Of a stretch of DNA of 37,970 bases, positions 1-6,909 are shown piece by piece. The position numbers and the translations under genes are program-made. Origin of the DNA: Terriglobia bacterium (GTDB taxonomy: Bacteria > Acidobacteriota > Terriglobia > Acidiferrales > UBA7541); assembly GCA_020073585.1 (NCBI GenBank), contig JAIQEV010000057.1, positions 1 to 37,970 on the forward strand. The letters run 5' to 3'. The notes below the pieces were generated by a model, which worked only from the letters and a program-made list of their open reading frames with translations, was not told the origin of the DNA and searched no databases. The stretch's first letter is position 1. Each line of letters opens with the position of its first letter.

Positions 1-290
1 ATAAGATTGCGCGCGGGGTGATCGAGAAGGCCGGCTACGGCAAATATTTCTTTCACCGCACGGGGCACAGCATCGGAGAAGCGGTGCACGGCAACGGCGC
101 GAACCTGGACGGCTGGGAGACGCACGACGTCCGGCACCTGATCCCGCGCACCTGCTTCTCGGTCGAGCCGGGAATCTACCTTCCGGAGTTCGGGATACGC
201 AGCGAAATCAACGTCTACGTGACGGAGCACGAGGCGCGCATCACCGGCGCGGTGCAGACGGAACTGACAGCGCTGCTGGCGGAGCGATGA
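1..290 (+). CDS. Xaa-Pro aminopeptidase/prolidase (M24 family), C-terminal part
   Basis: This is the 3' end of a gene whose start lies outside the window; the frame is open from base 3. The visible ~95 residues are the C-terminal half of a pita-bread (M24) metallopeptidase, which removes N-terminal residues preceding proline or splits X-Pro dipeptides. The metal-site motifs are present in order: HRTGHSIG (metal His), then FSVEPGIYLP (metal Glu), then IRSEINVYV (metal Glu). The substrate cannot be set from this half. The stop overlaps the next start as ATGA, so the two genes are probably translationally coupled. Family call is firm; exact enzyme (PepP, PepQ or Ypd-like) is open. Confidence 0.9.
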   Translation, partial: KIARGVIEKAGYGKYFFHRTGHSIGEAVHGNGANLDGWETHDVRHLIPRTCFSVEPGIYLPEFGIRSEINVYVTEHEARITGAVQTELTALLAER

Positions 291-706
291 GCGAAATCAA
301 GATGGCGAGCAACGAAAATCTCCCCGCCGATTCGAAGCGCGAAGCCTACGCCCTAGCCGTGGCCGTGGCCGGGTGGGCCGTGCCGGGGCTGGGCCATGCC
401 CTGCAGCGCATGTGGGGCCGCGCGCTGACCTTTTTCCTTTGCGTGGGGCTGCTGGTGGTGGTGGGCGCGCGCGCGCGCGGCAACGTCTTCCGGGCCGGGC
501 CTGGCGACGCCTTCGACACCCTCGGCTACATCGCGGACCTGGGCACCGGCAGCTTCTATCTGCTGGCGCGGGACATCGAAACGGACGGTTCGGATGTTTC
601 GCACGCGCGGGGCGATTACGGCACGCGTTTTCTGGCCACTGCGGGCGTGCTGAACTTGCTGGCGGCGCTGCACGCCTACGAAACGGCGCGCGGACGAAAG
701 GCCTGA
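287..706 (+). CDS. Small integral membrane protein, DUF6677-like
   Basis: A 139-residue protein that starts inside the stop codon of the upstream peptidase (ATGA overlap). After a polar N-terminus, WAVPGLGHALQRMWGRAL is a short amphipathic/glycine-rich segment of the kind seen in TM2/DUF6677 proteins. It is followed by a hydrophobic helix (about residues 46-60) and a second near the C-terminus (about 115-130). Between them is a polar loop with YIADLGTGSFYLLAR and a conserved-looking RGDYGTRFLATAGVLN. No catalytic motif is seen and no function can be assigned. I recall the family as common in Acidobacteriota; that match is from memory and unverified. Confidence 0.75.
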   Translation: MSEIKMASNENLPADSKREAYALAVAVAGWAVPGLGHALQRMWGRALTFFLCVGLLVVVGARARGNVFRAGPGDAFDTLGYIADLGTGSFYLLARDIETDGSDVSHARGDYGTRFLATAGVLNLLAALHAYETARGRKA

Positions 707-716
707 CGGGTTCCCC

Positions 717-893
717 ATGACCCTCACCCATCTGCACGGCATGCTGCTCTACGCGCTGGTCGTTTCGGTAGCCTTCGGATTCCTCAGCCGGCGGCGGCCG
801 CTGGAGCGCGTGAAGTACATCGCGTGGTCGCTCTTCCTGTTTCTGCTGGTGGGCATCGGTATCGGCTGGGCCATGTATCCCTTCTCAAAGTGA
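717..893 (+). CDS. 58-residue membrane protein of unknown function
   Basis: A short frame starting at ATG 717, ten bases after the stop of the previous gene. It encodes two hydrophobic helices (about residues 8-22 and 35-53) joined by the basic loop SRRRPLERVKY, a plausible two-pass membrane protein with a cytoplasmic loop. Close spacing and the same strand suggest it ends the peptidase/DUF6677 operon. No SD sequence is convincing. No known family is recognised. Confidence 0.6.
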   Translation: MTLTHLHGMLLYALVVSVAFGFLSRRRPLERVKYIAWSLFLFLLVGIGIGWAMYPFSK

Positions 894-954
894 GTCGCCG
901 CGGCAGCCGCGGGAACCAAGGAATTGCGCGTGGCGGCCTGTGTGGCGGCGCGAA

Positions 955-984
955 TTGACAGAAATTTTGCGCGGATGCTACAGT
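955..984 (+). promoter_or_regulatory. Candidate sigma-70 promoter of the tRNA-Thr gene
   Basis: A perfect -35 box TTGACA (955-960) and a weaker -10 box TACAGT (979-984) are separated by 18 bp. The predicted start falls about five bases before the mature tRNA. The remaining 894-954 stretch has no gene. Confidence 0.55.
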
Positions 985-995
985 GGATTGATTCA

Positions 996-1070
996 GCCGA
1001 GGTAGCTCAGTGGTAGAGCAGCCGATTCGTAATCGGCAGGTCCGGGGTTCAAATCCCCGCCTCGGCTCCA
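996..1070 (+). tRNA. tRNA-Thr, anticodon CGT
   Basis: A complete cloverleaf can be folded by eye. The acceptor stem is GCCGAGG pairing with CCTCGGC. The D arm is GCTC/GAGC and the anticodon stem GCCGA/TCGGC has loop TTCGTAA (anticodon CGT at 1028-1030, reading ACG). The T arm is CGGGG-TTCAAAT-CCCCG. The discriminator is T and the CCA end is encoded at 1068-1070. Its last 40 bases are duplicated at 14892-14931, marking it as the integration site of the adjoining island. The island supplies the present 3' end, so the tRNA stays functional. Confidence 0.95.
1031..1070 (+). repeat. Attachment-site repeat attL (40 bp, within the tRNA-Thr gene)
   Basis: These bases run from the anticodon loop to the CCA end and are identical to 14892-14931. 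The identity stops at both edges (T1030 versus C14891; C1071 versus G14932), as expected for crossover-site duplication rather than a duplicated tRNA gene. Confidence 0.88.
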
Positions 1071-1135
1071 CTCTTCTTGCAAGTCCCGCGATTTCAATTA
1101 GTTGACCTTTTCGTTTTCTGTAGCCACTGAAGTTT

Positions 1136-1159
1136 TGTGAACATTAGTGAACAAAACTT
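1136..1159 (+). repeat. Tandem GTGAACA motif near the left island end
   Basis: Two GTGAACA copies 11 bp apart, ending in GTGAACAAAACTT, lie within the 3' end of the integrase gene, 66 bp inside the left att repeat. A near copy is at 14791-14815, next to the right end. They may be integrase arm-type binding sites, or simply homologous integrase coding tails. Confidence 0.4.
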
Positions 1160-1978
1160 CAGCAATTTTGTCTGCCGCGCGCCGCTGTGCTTCAGGGATT
1201 GCGTGCGTGTAGACATTTAGGGTTGTCTCGAGATCCGAATGGCCAAGAAGTGCCTGAGCCGTTCGGATTGATCCGCCGACCTCAACAAGCTGCGTTGCAT
1301 ACGTATGCCTGAAGCTGTGCCACGAGATGTGGGGTAGCCCCAGCGCTTTGCAGGCAGGTCGCAGAGAGCGACGAAGCAGGTTCTTGGGATTGAGTGGTGT
1401 CTGTTTGCGGGTCGTGAAGACGAGGTCCTCAGGGCCTGCTTGTCGACGACAGGCAAACTGCGCCTGGAATGCCTCACGCACAGGTTGGCTGATCGGAATA
1501 TCCCGTCTGCTGCTCTTTGTTTTTGGCGAACCGAACTTGCCCTCTGAGACTGTCTCTCGCACTTGGATGACACCACGAACTAAATCGAGGTTCTTCCATC
1601 GCAGCGCTAGGATTTCACCGATTCTCATGCCCGTCAAAACTGCAACGAGCACAAGAGTACGGCAAGGCTCGGGAAGGGAAGTCAGCAGTAGCACAACTTG
1701 CTTCGGGTCCAGATATAGCCTCTCCGTTTTTGGCGCACGATCTCCGATGCGAATCCCTCTGGCTGCATTCTGTTCGAGAAGATTCCAATCGACGGCAGAC
1801 TGCAAGACTTTCGAGATTGCAGTCCGCATGCCGTGAACGCTTGAACCGGAAAAGCCGAGTTTTCGTTTTTCGGCGAGAAAGCATTGGACATCAACCCGCG
1901 TGAGGTCGCAAAGCCTCCTTGTGCCGAATGCGGGGAGAATGTGGCACCGGAGCTGAACATCGTAGTAGCGAGACGATC

Positions 1979-1982
1979 CGGA
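1979..1982 (+). repeat. Target-site duplication CGGA, left copy
   Basis: CGGA directly flanks the left IS end (TGTAATG...). The same four bases follow the right end at 3233-3236. Removing the IS plus one copy rejoins the two integrase parts in frame. Confidence 0.88.
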
Positions 1983-1995
1983 TGTAATGAACCCC

Positions 1996-2877
1996 TCAGA
2001 TTTGGACATGTGGGGCCTCGGAAAGTTGTATAGCTTGCCAAGCTAGGAACGCCTCGTGAGGCGTGCGGTTTCGTAGACTCTGGTGGGGCCGGTCGTGATT
2101 GTATTCGGCGATCCATTTTCCGATCGACGCCCGGGCCTCCTCCATGCTGCGGTACTCGTGAACCCAGACTTCTTCCTCCTTCAAGCTGCGATGAAACCGT
2201 TCGATGTAGCTGTTGCCTTCCGGATGATGATACGCCGTTCGGCGGTGTTTGATGCCCAACCGCGAAAGCGTTTCCAGGTAACGCGTCGAAGTGAACTGCG
2301 TTCCATTGTCCGTCGTCAACGTCAGCTCCGCCTCGCGGCTTCCCCTCGGCAAGCGCGCCAGTACCGACTGTTCGACGGCGTCGATGGCCTCTTCGCTCCG
2401 GCAGCGCAGCGAGAGATTCCACCCGGTGATTTCTCGCGTGCAGCAGTCGATCACGCTCACCAGGTATGCCCATCCCGCCGCCGGCCCCGCCCACACCTTG
2501 GTCATGTCCGACTGCCAGATCTGATTCGGCTCGGCGGCTTCCACGCGGCCCCACTCTTTTCTGCGCCGCGCTCGCAACCGCCGCGAAAGCACCAGCAGTC
2601 CGCGTTCCCGCATCACGCGCAACACACGTTTGTGATTCACCGCCAACCCTTCTTGCCGTTGCAACCGCAGCGTCACGCGACGATAACCAAACGTCGGCTT
2701 CTCCCCGCAGGCGGCGATGATTTGCTCGTCGTAGCTGCGGTCTGCTCGCGAGCAGCGAGCTTTTGGTCGATAGTAGAGGCGCGACCGGCTGATCATCAGC
2801 GTCGCGGCAACCAACGCCGCCTGGTATCCTTGCGTCAGCAGTTCGCGTGCGTGGGAGTGCGTCGCGCCGCAACTCAC
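1996..2877 (-). CDS. IS3-family transposase OrfB (DDE catalytic subunit)
   Basis: A 293-residue integrase-fold protein with an N-terminal HTH_21-type region (QIIAACGEKPTFGYRRVTL) and an rve domain. The DDE triad is visible: Asp in IWQSDMTKVW, Asp in LTTDNGTQFTSTRYLE, and Glu in SYIERFHRSLKEEEVW. GTG at 2877 overlaps the orfA stop (GTGA). The main product is expected to be the OrfAB fusion made by -1 frameshifting; OrfB alone may be made from the GTG. It catalyses strand cleavage and transfer at the IS ends. The stop lies 13 bases inside the IS edge. Confidence 0.93.
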   Translation of the reverse strand: MSCGATHSHARELLTQGYQAALVAATLMISRSRLYYRPKARCSRADRSYDEQIIAACGEKPTFGYRRVTLRLQRQEGLAVNHKRVLRVMRERGLLVLSRRLRARRRKEWGRVEAAEPNQIWQSDMTKVWAGPAAGWAYLVSVIDCCTREITGWNLSLRCRSEEAIDAVEQSVLARLPRGSREAELTLTTDNGTQFTSTRYLETLSRLGIKHRRTAYHHPEGNSYIERFHRSLKEEEVWVHEYRSMEEARASIGKWIAEYNHDRPHQSLRNRTPHEAFLAWQAIQLSEAPHVQI

Positions 2878-3164
2878 TCCCCCAGCACGTTTTTTAGGAT
2901 TTCGATCTCCAACTGCTTGCGGCCCAGCGCGCGTTCCAGTTGCTTCACGCGCTTGGACTGCTCTTCATCCGCGCCGCCCGCAGCGCTTCTCCCCCCAAGC
3001 GCTGCCTTTGCTCCCTGCTCAGCTTCATCTCTCCAGCGGTACCACAGGTTGGGAGCCACTCCGTGCTTGCGGCACGTCTCGGCGATGTTCCCGCTTTTCA
3101 ACCCTTCTTGCAGAATTTCCCACTTCTCTTCCGCACTGCGCTTTACCTGTTCTCTGCGACCCAT
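2874..3164 (-). CDS. IS3-family transposase OrfA (helix-turn-helix, leucine zipper)
   Basis: A 96-residue DNA-binding protein. Its N-terminal HTH_Tnp_1-type domain includes EILQEGLKSGNIAETCRKHG and LWYRWRDE. A C-terminal coiled coil (KRVKQLERALGRKQLEIEIL) serves multimerisation. Its 3' end carries the slippery sequence that feeds ribosomes into orfB. Alone it usually acts as a regulator of transposition by binding the IS ends. Confidence 0.92.
   Translation of the reverse strand: MGRREQVKRSAEEKWEILQEGLKSGNIAETCRKHGVAPNLWYRWRDEAEQGAKAALGGRSAAGGADEEQSKRVKQLERALGRKQLEIEILKNVLGE
2889..2895 (-). promoter_or_regulatory. Programmed -1 frameshift site A AAA AAC
   Basis: On the - strand the orfA codons CTA AAA AAC give the heptamer A AAA AAC in the X XXY YYZ phase, five codons before the orfA stop. 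A -1 slip enters the orfB frame and yields the OrfAB fusion. This is the classical IS3-family arrangement. Confidence 0.85.
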
Positions 3165-3232
3165 GTTGCCTCCTGATCGGAGGCCCCTATCCTACTCTTC
3201 GCAGGTGTCCAGTTTTAGAGGGGTTCATTACA

Positions 3233-3236
3233 CGGA
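3233..3236 (+). repeat. Target-site duplication CGGA, right copy
   Basis: Partner of 1979-1982. The four bases follow the right IS terminus (...CATTACA). Confidence 0.88.
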
Positions 3237-3599
3237 CCTTAGCGTCGGGATCACGCCAGGTTTCCATAGCTCGCTCACAAAGTGCTCCAGTGTCATCGTT
3301 GATTGTGGATGTTGGCGGCCTTGATTGATCGGTCTGAGCTTGGCTTGAAGGATATCCCTTGCTTCCTTCTTGCCCTTGATCTCGCTGGATGTCCCTAGCA
3401 CGGCGAAGCGAAGAACCCTCTTCACTGTGCCATTCGGTGCGATCACGTCTTCTCTCCAGCGTGCGGCCCAGACCTTTCGCTTCTTGCCGCGTCGAAGATA
3501 AATATGCCCTTCTTGGAAACGCGTGCGAATCGTAAACTCCTTTCCGATTCGCGCGCCCTTTTCCTCACCGTGCGCCAGTGTACTCCAAATCTCAAGCAT
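3233..3599 (-). pseudogene. Tyrosine integrase, N-terminal part (arm-binding and start of core-binding domain)
   Basis: Starting at ATG 3599, this codes for the arm-type DNA-binding domain (EGHIYLRRGKKRKVWAARWR, a beta-sheet fold rich in basic and aromatic residues). The first part of the SAM-like core-binding domain follows (TMTLEHFVSELWKPGV). The frame runs into the IS and stops at 3228. If the IS and one CGGA are deleted, codon 3237-3239 joins codon 1980-1982 in frame and restores a 415-residue integrase, the usual length. The start overlaps the stop of the upstream excisionase-like gene (ATGCTTGA, 3592-3599), so int and that gene were co-translated. Confidence 0.87.
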
Positions 3600-4011
3600 T
3601 TTCCCGGATTCCCAGCCGTTGACGCTGAATCCATGCAAGTACATCAGCTTCGTTGAAACGCCAGTACTTTCCAAGGCGGAATCCAGGTATGCGCTCTATG
3701 CATCGTTGGCGTGTGCGTCCGTACACCCAGGAGACAGGGACCTGCAACAACTCGGCTACTTCGTGGACATTAAGCAGTTGGCTTTCGCTTCTTTCTTTTC
3801 CTCCTGTGGCTGCGTTCGTGGGGCCGCTGAGGGCTAGGTCGAATGGTTCGACTGCCGGGGATGTAGAGGCCGACGATTGCTCCTCCCTATGCCCATTTAT
3901 TGATATCGTTCTGGACTGCAGAGGCGACGAAGTTACTACAAGGCGCGAGGCATGCTGTCTTGAGGACGCTGTATTCTCGCGCGTACCGAGTTGGGTTGGA
4001 CGGGGTTTCAT
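3592..4011 (-). CDS. Excisionase-like helix-turn-helix protein
   Basis: The last ~60 residues form a MerR/HTH_17-type domain (LLNVHEVAELLQVPVSWVYG, then RIPGFRLGKYWRFNEADVLAWI), as in excisionases encoded beside tyrosine integrases. It probably binds the att region and sets the direction of recombination. The first ~75 residues are Ser/Thr-rich and low in predicted structure; a shorter protein is possible, because ATG 4011 has no visible SD. The stop overlaps the integrase start by eight bases, which fits an xis-int unit. Confidence 0.72.
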   Translation of the reverse strand: MKPRPTQLGTRENTASSRQHASRLVVTSSPLQSRTISINGHREEQSSASTSPAVEPFDLALSGPTNAATGGKERSESQLLNVHEVAELLQVPVSWVYGRTRQRCIERIPGFRLGKYWRFNEADVLAWIQRQRLGIRENA

Positions 4012-4016
4012 GTTTG

Positions 4017-4310
4017 TTACGCAGTCTTGGAAAGGGCGTCTCCTTCGTTTTGTCCGGGATTGGAATCGTTTGTGTGTTGGACTGTCCAGCGATTGAGTCC
4101 TTCATTCCTTCTAAACAGGCGCTTAAGGGCCTCGCTGACGACGTAGGACGGGTTCGCTCGATGAACTCGGCGTACCTGTCCCGGTTGTGCCCGACTTCTT
4201 CCGCCAGGCGGACTTAAAGGGTTGTAGTTTTTAATTGTTTTGACGGTGCTTTCATAAGTGCTAAGTAGTTTTTCCTTCTCTCGTCGTCGGTGCTGCAATA
4301 CAGCCTGCAT
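4017..4310 (-). pseudogene. Ribbon-helix-helix-like protein, apparently frameshifted twice
   Basis: The open frame ends with NPSYVVSEALKRLFRRNEG (start of that segment near 4158), which looks like the second half of a small RHH (CopG/Arc-like) DNA-binding domain. The matching first half, VRLAEEVGHNRDRYAEFIE, lies immediately before it but in another frame (4213 down to 4157). Upstream, TVKTIKNYNPL returns to the first frame. Two compensating indels would explain this. The intact protein would have been a small regulator or antitoxin-like protein. The family reading is by eye only; an ATG at 4310 is the likeliest start. Confidence 0.4.
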
Positions 4311-4337
4311 TACAAATTGCTTGCTCCGACTCCCGCA

Positions 4338-4446
4338 CACGGGCAAAACACTGCCTCGAGTTGCTCGGGGCGGGCTGGAGCGACCGCCACGATTCCGGTG
4401 GCAACGAAGTGGGGTCGCTCCAGCCCAGCCGGGTGTTTTGCCCGTG
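4338..4446. repeat. Nested triple inverted repeat, 109 bp
   Basis: Three perfect stems lie inside one another. The outer stem is CACGGGCAAAACAC (4338-4351) with GTGTTTTGCCCGTG (4433-4446). The middle stem is GCTGGAGCGACC (4374-4385) with GGTCGCTCCAGC (4413-4424). The inner stem is GCCAC (4386-4390) with GTGGC (4398-4402). The bases between outer and middle stems do not pair. It could be a small non-autonomous element, a folded RNA, or a recombination or transfer site. No open frame uses it convincingly. Confidence 0.8.
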
Positions 4447-4465
4447 GTCAAAATCCACCGTCGCG

Positions 4466-4996
4466 TCATAGGCAACCTCTGTGTTCCGAAGAACTTCCAG
4501 GAATCTCGAGGTGACGCTGGAGGTCAAGGGATGGGTGATTACTATCTTTCATGTACCCGTCACCCGGTCCAGAATCCATGGCGCGCGGAGAGCCATGCCG
4601 ATGCAGGAGATACGTGTCGAAAAATATGCTTCGGTTCGGCGCGAGAGTGGACAGCTCCACTCGCAGCTCGTTGTCGCCAAGTCTGCCGAGACGCCAGGCG
4701 TGGAAGAGGGTGTCGAACCTGTCTCCGCGAAAGCGCTCCCGGGCCTCCTTCAGGAATTCAAAATCCTCGGTCACGGGGACAATGTACTGGTGGCTTTCCT
4801 ACTTCTTGCGGATTTGGAAGTAGCGCTGGATATCGCTGGAAACGTCGGTTTCAAGGGGCTGTTTTACCAGGGAGCGGAACTGCTCTTCGGCTCTGGGGAA
4901 ATAGGCCTGTCTTTCTGTGATGTAGAGAAAGCGGAAACGGTGGAGCTGCCGGAAGACCCGGGAGCCCCCAGTTGAGGGGGGTGCTTTATGAAATCC
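4466..4996 (-). pseudogene. Unrecognised protein, decayed (in-frame TAG, no start)
   Basis: One - strand frame reads as protein-like over about 175 codons. The upper part includes FRFLYITERQAYFPRAEEQF and ETDVSSDIQRYFQIRKK. A TAG follows at 4799-4801, then the frame continues as ESHQYIVPVTEDFEFLKEAR and FDTLFHAWRLGRLGDNELRV. Composition and helix pattern are similar on both sides of the stop, so the TAG probably replaces a sense codon. The frame is closed upstream by TAA (4997-4999) and has no good start. No family is recognised. Confidence 0.45.
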
Positions 4997-5114
4997 TTAT
5001 GACATCTTTGCGACTTTTTTACGCTTGACAGGTGATGCTTGGAGCCCGTGGGGATTTCTGCCAGGTGAACCGTGGACAAGGGCGGCCCCATCGAAAGAAA
5101 AGGATCAGAGGGCG

Positions 5115-5306
5115 ATGTGGATCTTCATAAGTCTCGTGAGCTTTGGTCTTGCGTTCATGCTGTACGCGTTGGTTCAGTTCTTCCGCGAGTCAAAGCGAAC
5201 GGATAGCACTCATCGGCAGGGTTCTAACTCGAAAATCCAAGGGACGCAGTCAGGGCGCTTGGTCACCATGATTCCGAAAGGCTCTCGCCAGCGTCGTGAG
5301 CCGTGA
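5115..5306 (+). CDS. 63-residue single-pass membrane protein
   Basis: ATG 5115 follows a purine-rich AGAGGGCG. Residues 1-22 form one hydrophobic helix (MWIFISLVSFGLAFMLYALV), followed by a basic, Ser/Gln-rich tail of about 40 residues. The stop lies 29 bases before the porin start, so it probably heads the kdp transcription unit. No known family is recognised. The stretch 4997-5114 before it should hold the kdp promoter, but I see no convincing boxes. Confidence 0.5.
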   Translation: MWIFISLVSFGLAFMLYALVQFFRESKRTDSTHRQGSNSKIQGTQSGRLVTMIPKGSRQRREP

Positions 5307-5335
5307 AGTGCACATCGTCAAATGGAGCTACGGTG

Positions 5336-6769
5336 ATGCGGAAAACCAGGACATTCGGATTACTCGCGGCTAGCATCATTTGGTCCGGAGCTGTGCGCGG
5401 GCAAACACAAGCTATACCTGCAGCGTCTTCGGGGAGCCAGGAGGCTCTGCAAAAACAGCTCGATGAGTTGCGGGGCCTCGTTATGCAGCTCTCCACTCGA
5501 ATCAACGGTCTCGAAGAGCAGTTGAAACAGAAACGCTCGCCAGAGGCGATTTCTGCTGCTGCGGAAACTGCGGAATTGAAGGTGGTGGTCCAGAGCGCTG
5601 GAGCGGGACCGGGCGCTCAGGCTGTGACTGCTGCGGAGCGCAGTTCCAACGATTTTCTCCAGGGGACTACGCTGAATCTCACCATCGACGGTTATTACGC
5701 CTACAATTTCAACCGGCCCGTGGGGCGCGTGAATCTGCTGCGCGCCTATGACGTCAGCAGCAACAGCTTCAGTTTGAATCAGGCGACGATGATTCTGGAG
5801 CGAGCGGCGGACCCGGCGGCCGGCAGGCGATTTGGAGCCCGGCTGGACCTGCAATATGGGCAAGCGACGGAGGCGTTGCAGGGAAGCGCCGCCAACGAAC
5901 CACGGCCTCAGGTCTACCGCCCTGTTTTTCAGGCTTACGGAACCTACGTGGCGCCCATCGGGAAGGGACTCACCATTGATTTTGGGAAGTTTGCCAGCGC
6001 GATGGGCTACGAAGGCAACTATACCAAGGATCAGTTCAACTACTCGCGAGCGTACTTCTTCAATTTCCTGCCGTTTTATCACATGGGCTTCCGAAATACG
6101 TATAGCGTCAACGACAAACTGACGCTGAGCTACTGGCTCATCAACGGAGTACAGCAAACGGAAGACTTCAATGGCTTCAAGTCGCACGTTGTTCAGGTGA
6201 TCGTCAAGCCCGCGAAAACCGTACAGTGGAACTTCATCTATCACGTCGGGAGGGAACAGCGGGACTTACAACCCGCGCTGAATCCAGGACTGCCTGCGCT
6301 CCCAACCCAGCCCGGCCTTTCCACGACGCCCATCGTGCCGGCGCCTGACGGCCGGTTCCACCTTCTGGATACCTATATCAGCTGGAATGCGTCGGCGAAG
6401 CTCACGCTCGCAGGCGAGGCGGATTACGTCATCAACCGGCAATTTAAAAATTCAGCGCCCGCGCATGTTTCCGGTGGTGCGGCGTACGCGCATTATCAGT
6501 TCACGCCGAAGTCGGCGGTCGCGGCTCGCGCCGAATATTTGTCGGATCGCGGCGGAATGTACAGTGGAGTCACCCAGGCCCTGAAAGAGGCGACGCTTAC
6601 CTACGAATACAAACTGGCCGACGGTTTCCTCACGCGATTCGAGTGGCGGCGGGATTTTTCGAACCAGCCATTCTTCCTGACAGAAACGCCCGGGCAACTA
6701 AAGAAGGAACAGAACACCGCGACCGTGGGCCTGGTCTGGTGGTGGGGACAGAAGCAGGGATCGTGGTAA
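5336..6769 (+). CDS. Outer-membrane beta-barrel porin (bbp2/OmpL-like)
   Basis: ATG 5336 is chosen over an earlier ATG at 5303 because GGAG lies eight bases upstream and a signal peptide follows (MRKTRTFGLLAASIIWSGAV, cut near VRG-QT). The 477-residue protein then has a coiled-coil stretch (EALQKQLDELRGLVMQLSTR), as in porins anchored to peptidoglycan. A long beta-rich region follows, with alternating aromatic strands (LTIDGYYAYNFNRPVG, KLTLSYWLINGVQQT) and a final strand ending TATVGLVWWWG. This matches the putative beta-barrel porin-2 family. Placed directly before kdpFABC, it may let K+ or other small solutes cross the outer membrane; that role is inferred. Confidence 0.8.
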   Translation: MRKTRTFGLLAASIIWSGAVRGQTQAIPAASSGSQEALQKQLDELRGLVMQLSTRINGLEEQLKQKRSPEAISAAAETAELKVVVQSAGAGPGAQAVTAAERSSNDFLQGTTLNLTIDGYYAYNFNRPVGRVNLLRAYDVSSNSFSLNQATMILERAADPAAGRRFGARLDLQYGQATEALQGSAANEPRPQVYRPVFQAYGTYVAPIGKGLTIDFGKFASAMGYEGNYTKDQFNYSRAYFFNFLPFYHMGFRNTYSVNDKLTLSYWLINGVQQTEDFNGFKSHVVQVIVKPAKTVQWNFIYHVGREQRDLQPALNPGLPALPTQPGLSTTPIVPAPDGRFHLLDTYISWNASAKLTLAGEADYVINRQFKNSAPAHVSGGAAYAHYQFTPKSAVAARAEYLSDRGGMYSGVTQALKEATLTYEYKLADGFLTRFEWRRDFSNQPFFLTETPGQLKKEQNTATVGLVWWWGQKQGSW

Positions 6770-6812
6770 GGCATCAGGTACGGAATGATTCAGCCGGAAG
6801 AGAGGAAGAATC

Positions 6813-6899
6813 ATGCTAGACGTCATTTTCATCGTGGCGACGGCGCTGTTTGTCGCTGTAGCCATTCTCTACGTTCGCGGGTGCGAACGGCTGAGGTAG
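6813..6899 (+). CDS. 28-residue membrane peptide upstream of kdpF
   Basis: ATG 6813 is preceded by GAGAGGAAGAATC. The product is a single hydrophobic helix (LDVIFIVATALFVAVAILY) ending in YVRGCERLR. It is ten bases before kdpF. I recall similar peptides ending in YVRGC(D/E)RL before kdpA in other phyla, but cannot check. It could be an accessory subunit of the Kdp complex. Confidence 0.6.
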   Translation: MLDVIFIVATALFVAVAILYVRGCERLR

Positions 6900-6909
6900 G
6901 AGCGAGCCA

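Larger units (their letters stand above)
1098..2009 (-). pseudogene. Tyrosine integrase, C-terminal catalytic part (separated from its N-terminus by an IS)
   Basis: Encodes the end of the core-binding domain and the whole catalytic domain of a phage/island-type tyrosine recombinase, which would cut and rejoin DNA at the tRNA att sites. Catalytic residues are visible: Arg in TGMRIGEILAL, Lys in the following beta-hairpin (SPKTKSSRRDIPI), the HxxR box as HSFRHTYAT, and LLGHSDLETTLNVYTH with the nucleophilic Tyr. Native codons run from 1982 down to 1098. The first nine codons of the present frame (ATG at 2009) come from the IS end, which also supplies a GAGG six bases upstream, so a 303-residue hybrid could be made. 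It would lack the arm-binding domain and much of the core-binding domain. Confidence 0.88.
1983..3232 (-). mobile_element. IS3-family insertion sequence, complete, 1250 bp
   Basis: The ends are inverted repeats of about 26-27 bp: both begin TGTAATGAACCCCTC (1983 inward, and 3232 inward on the other strand) and share TGGACA a little further in. They have the TG...CA termini of IS3 elements. Inside are orfA and orfB, overlapping and joined by an A6C slippery site. The 4-bp duplication CGGA flanks the element. The transposase genes look intact, so the insertion is probably recent. I cannot name the exact IS or subgroup without a database. Confidence 0.92.

Noticed and set aside
4338-4446. Integron attC site as an explanation of the nested palindrome.
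   Set aside because: The outer stems lack the R'/R'' core sites (GTTRRRY/RYYYAAC) and there is no integron integrase nearby.
4481-4975. A 164-codon + strand frame (4481-4975).
   Set aside because: It is antisense to the more protein-like - strand frame and its composition follows from the complement of that gene.
4997-5114. A possible c-di-AMP (ydaO-type) riboswitch or KdpE box ahead of the kdp unit (GGTGAACC; TTTTTTACGCTTGACA).
   Set aside because: Only isolated short matches; the conserved ydaO blocks and a -10 box at correct spacing from TTGACA are missing.
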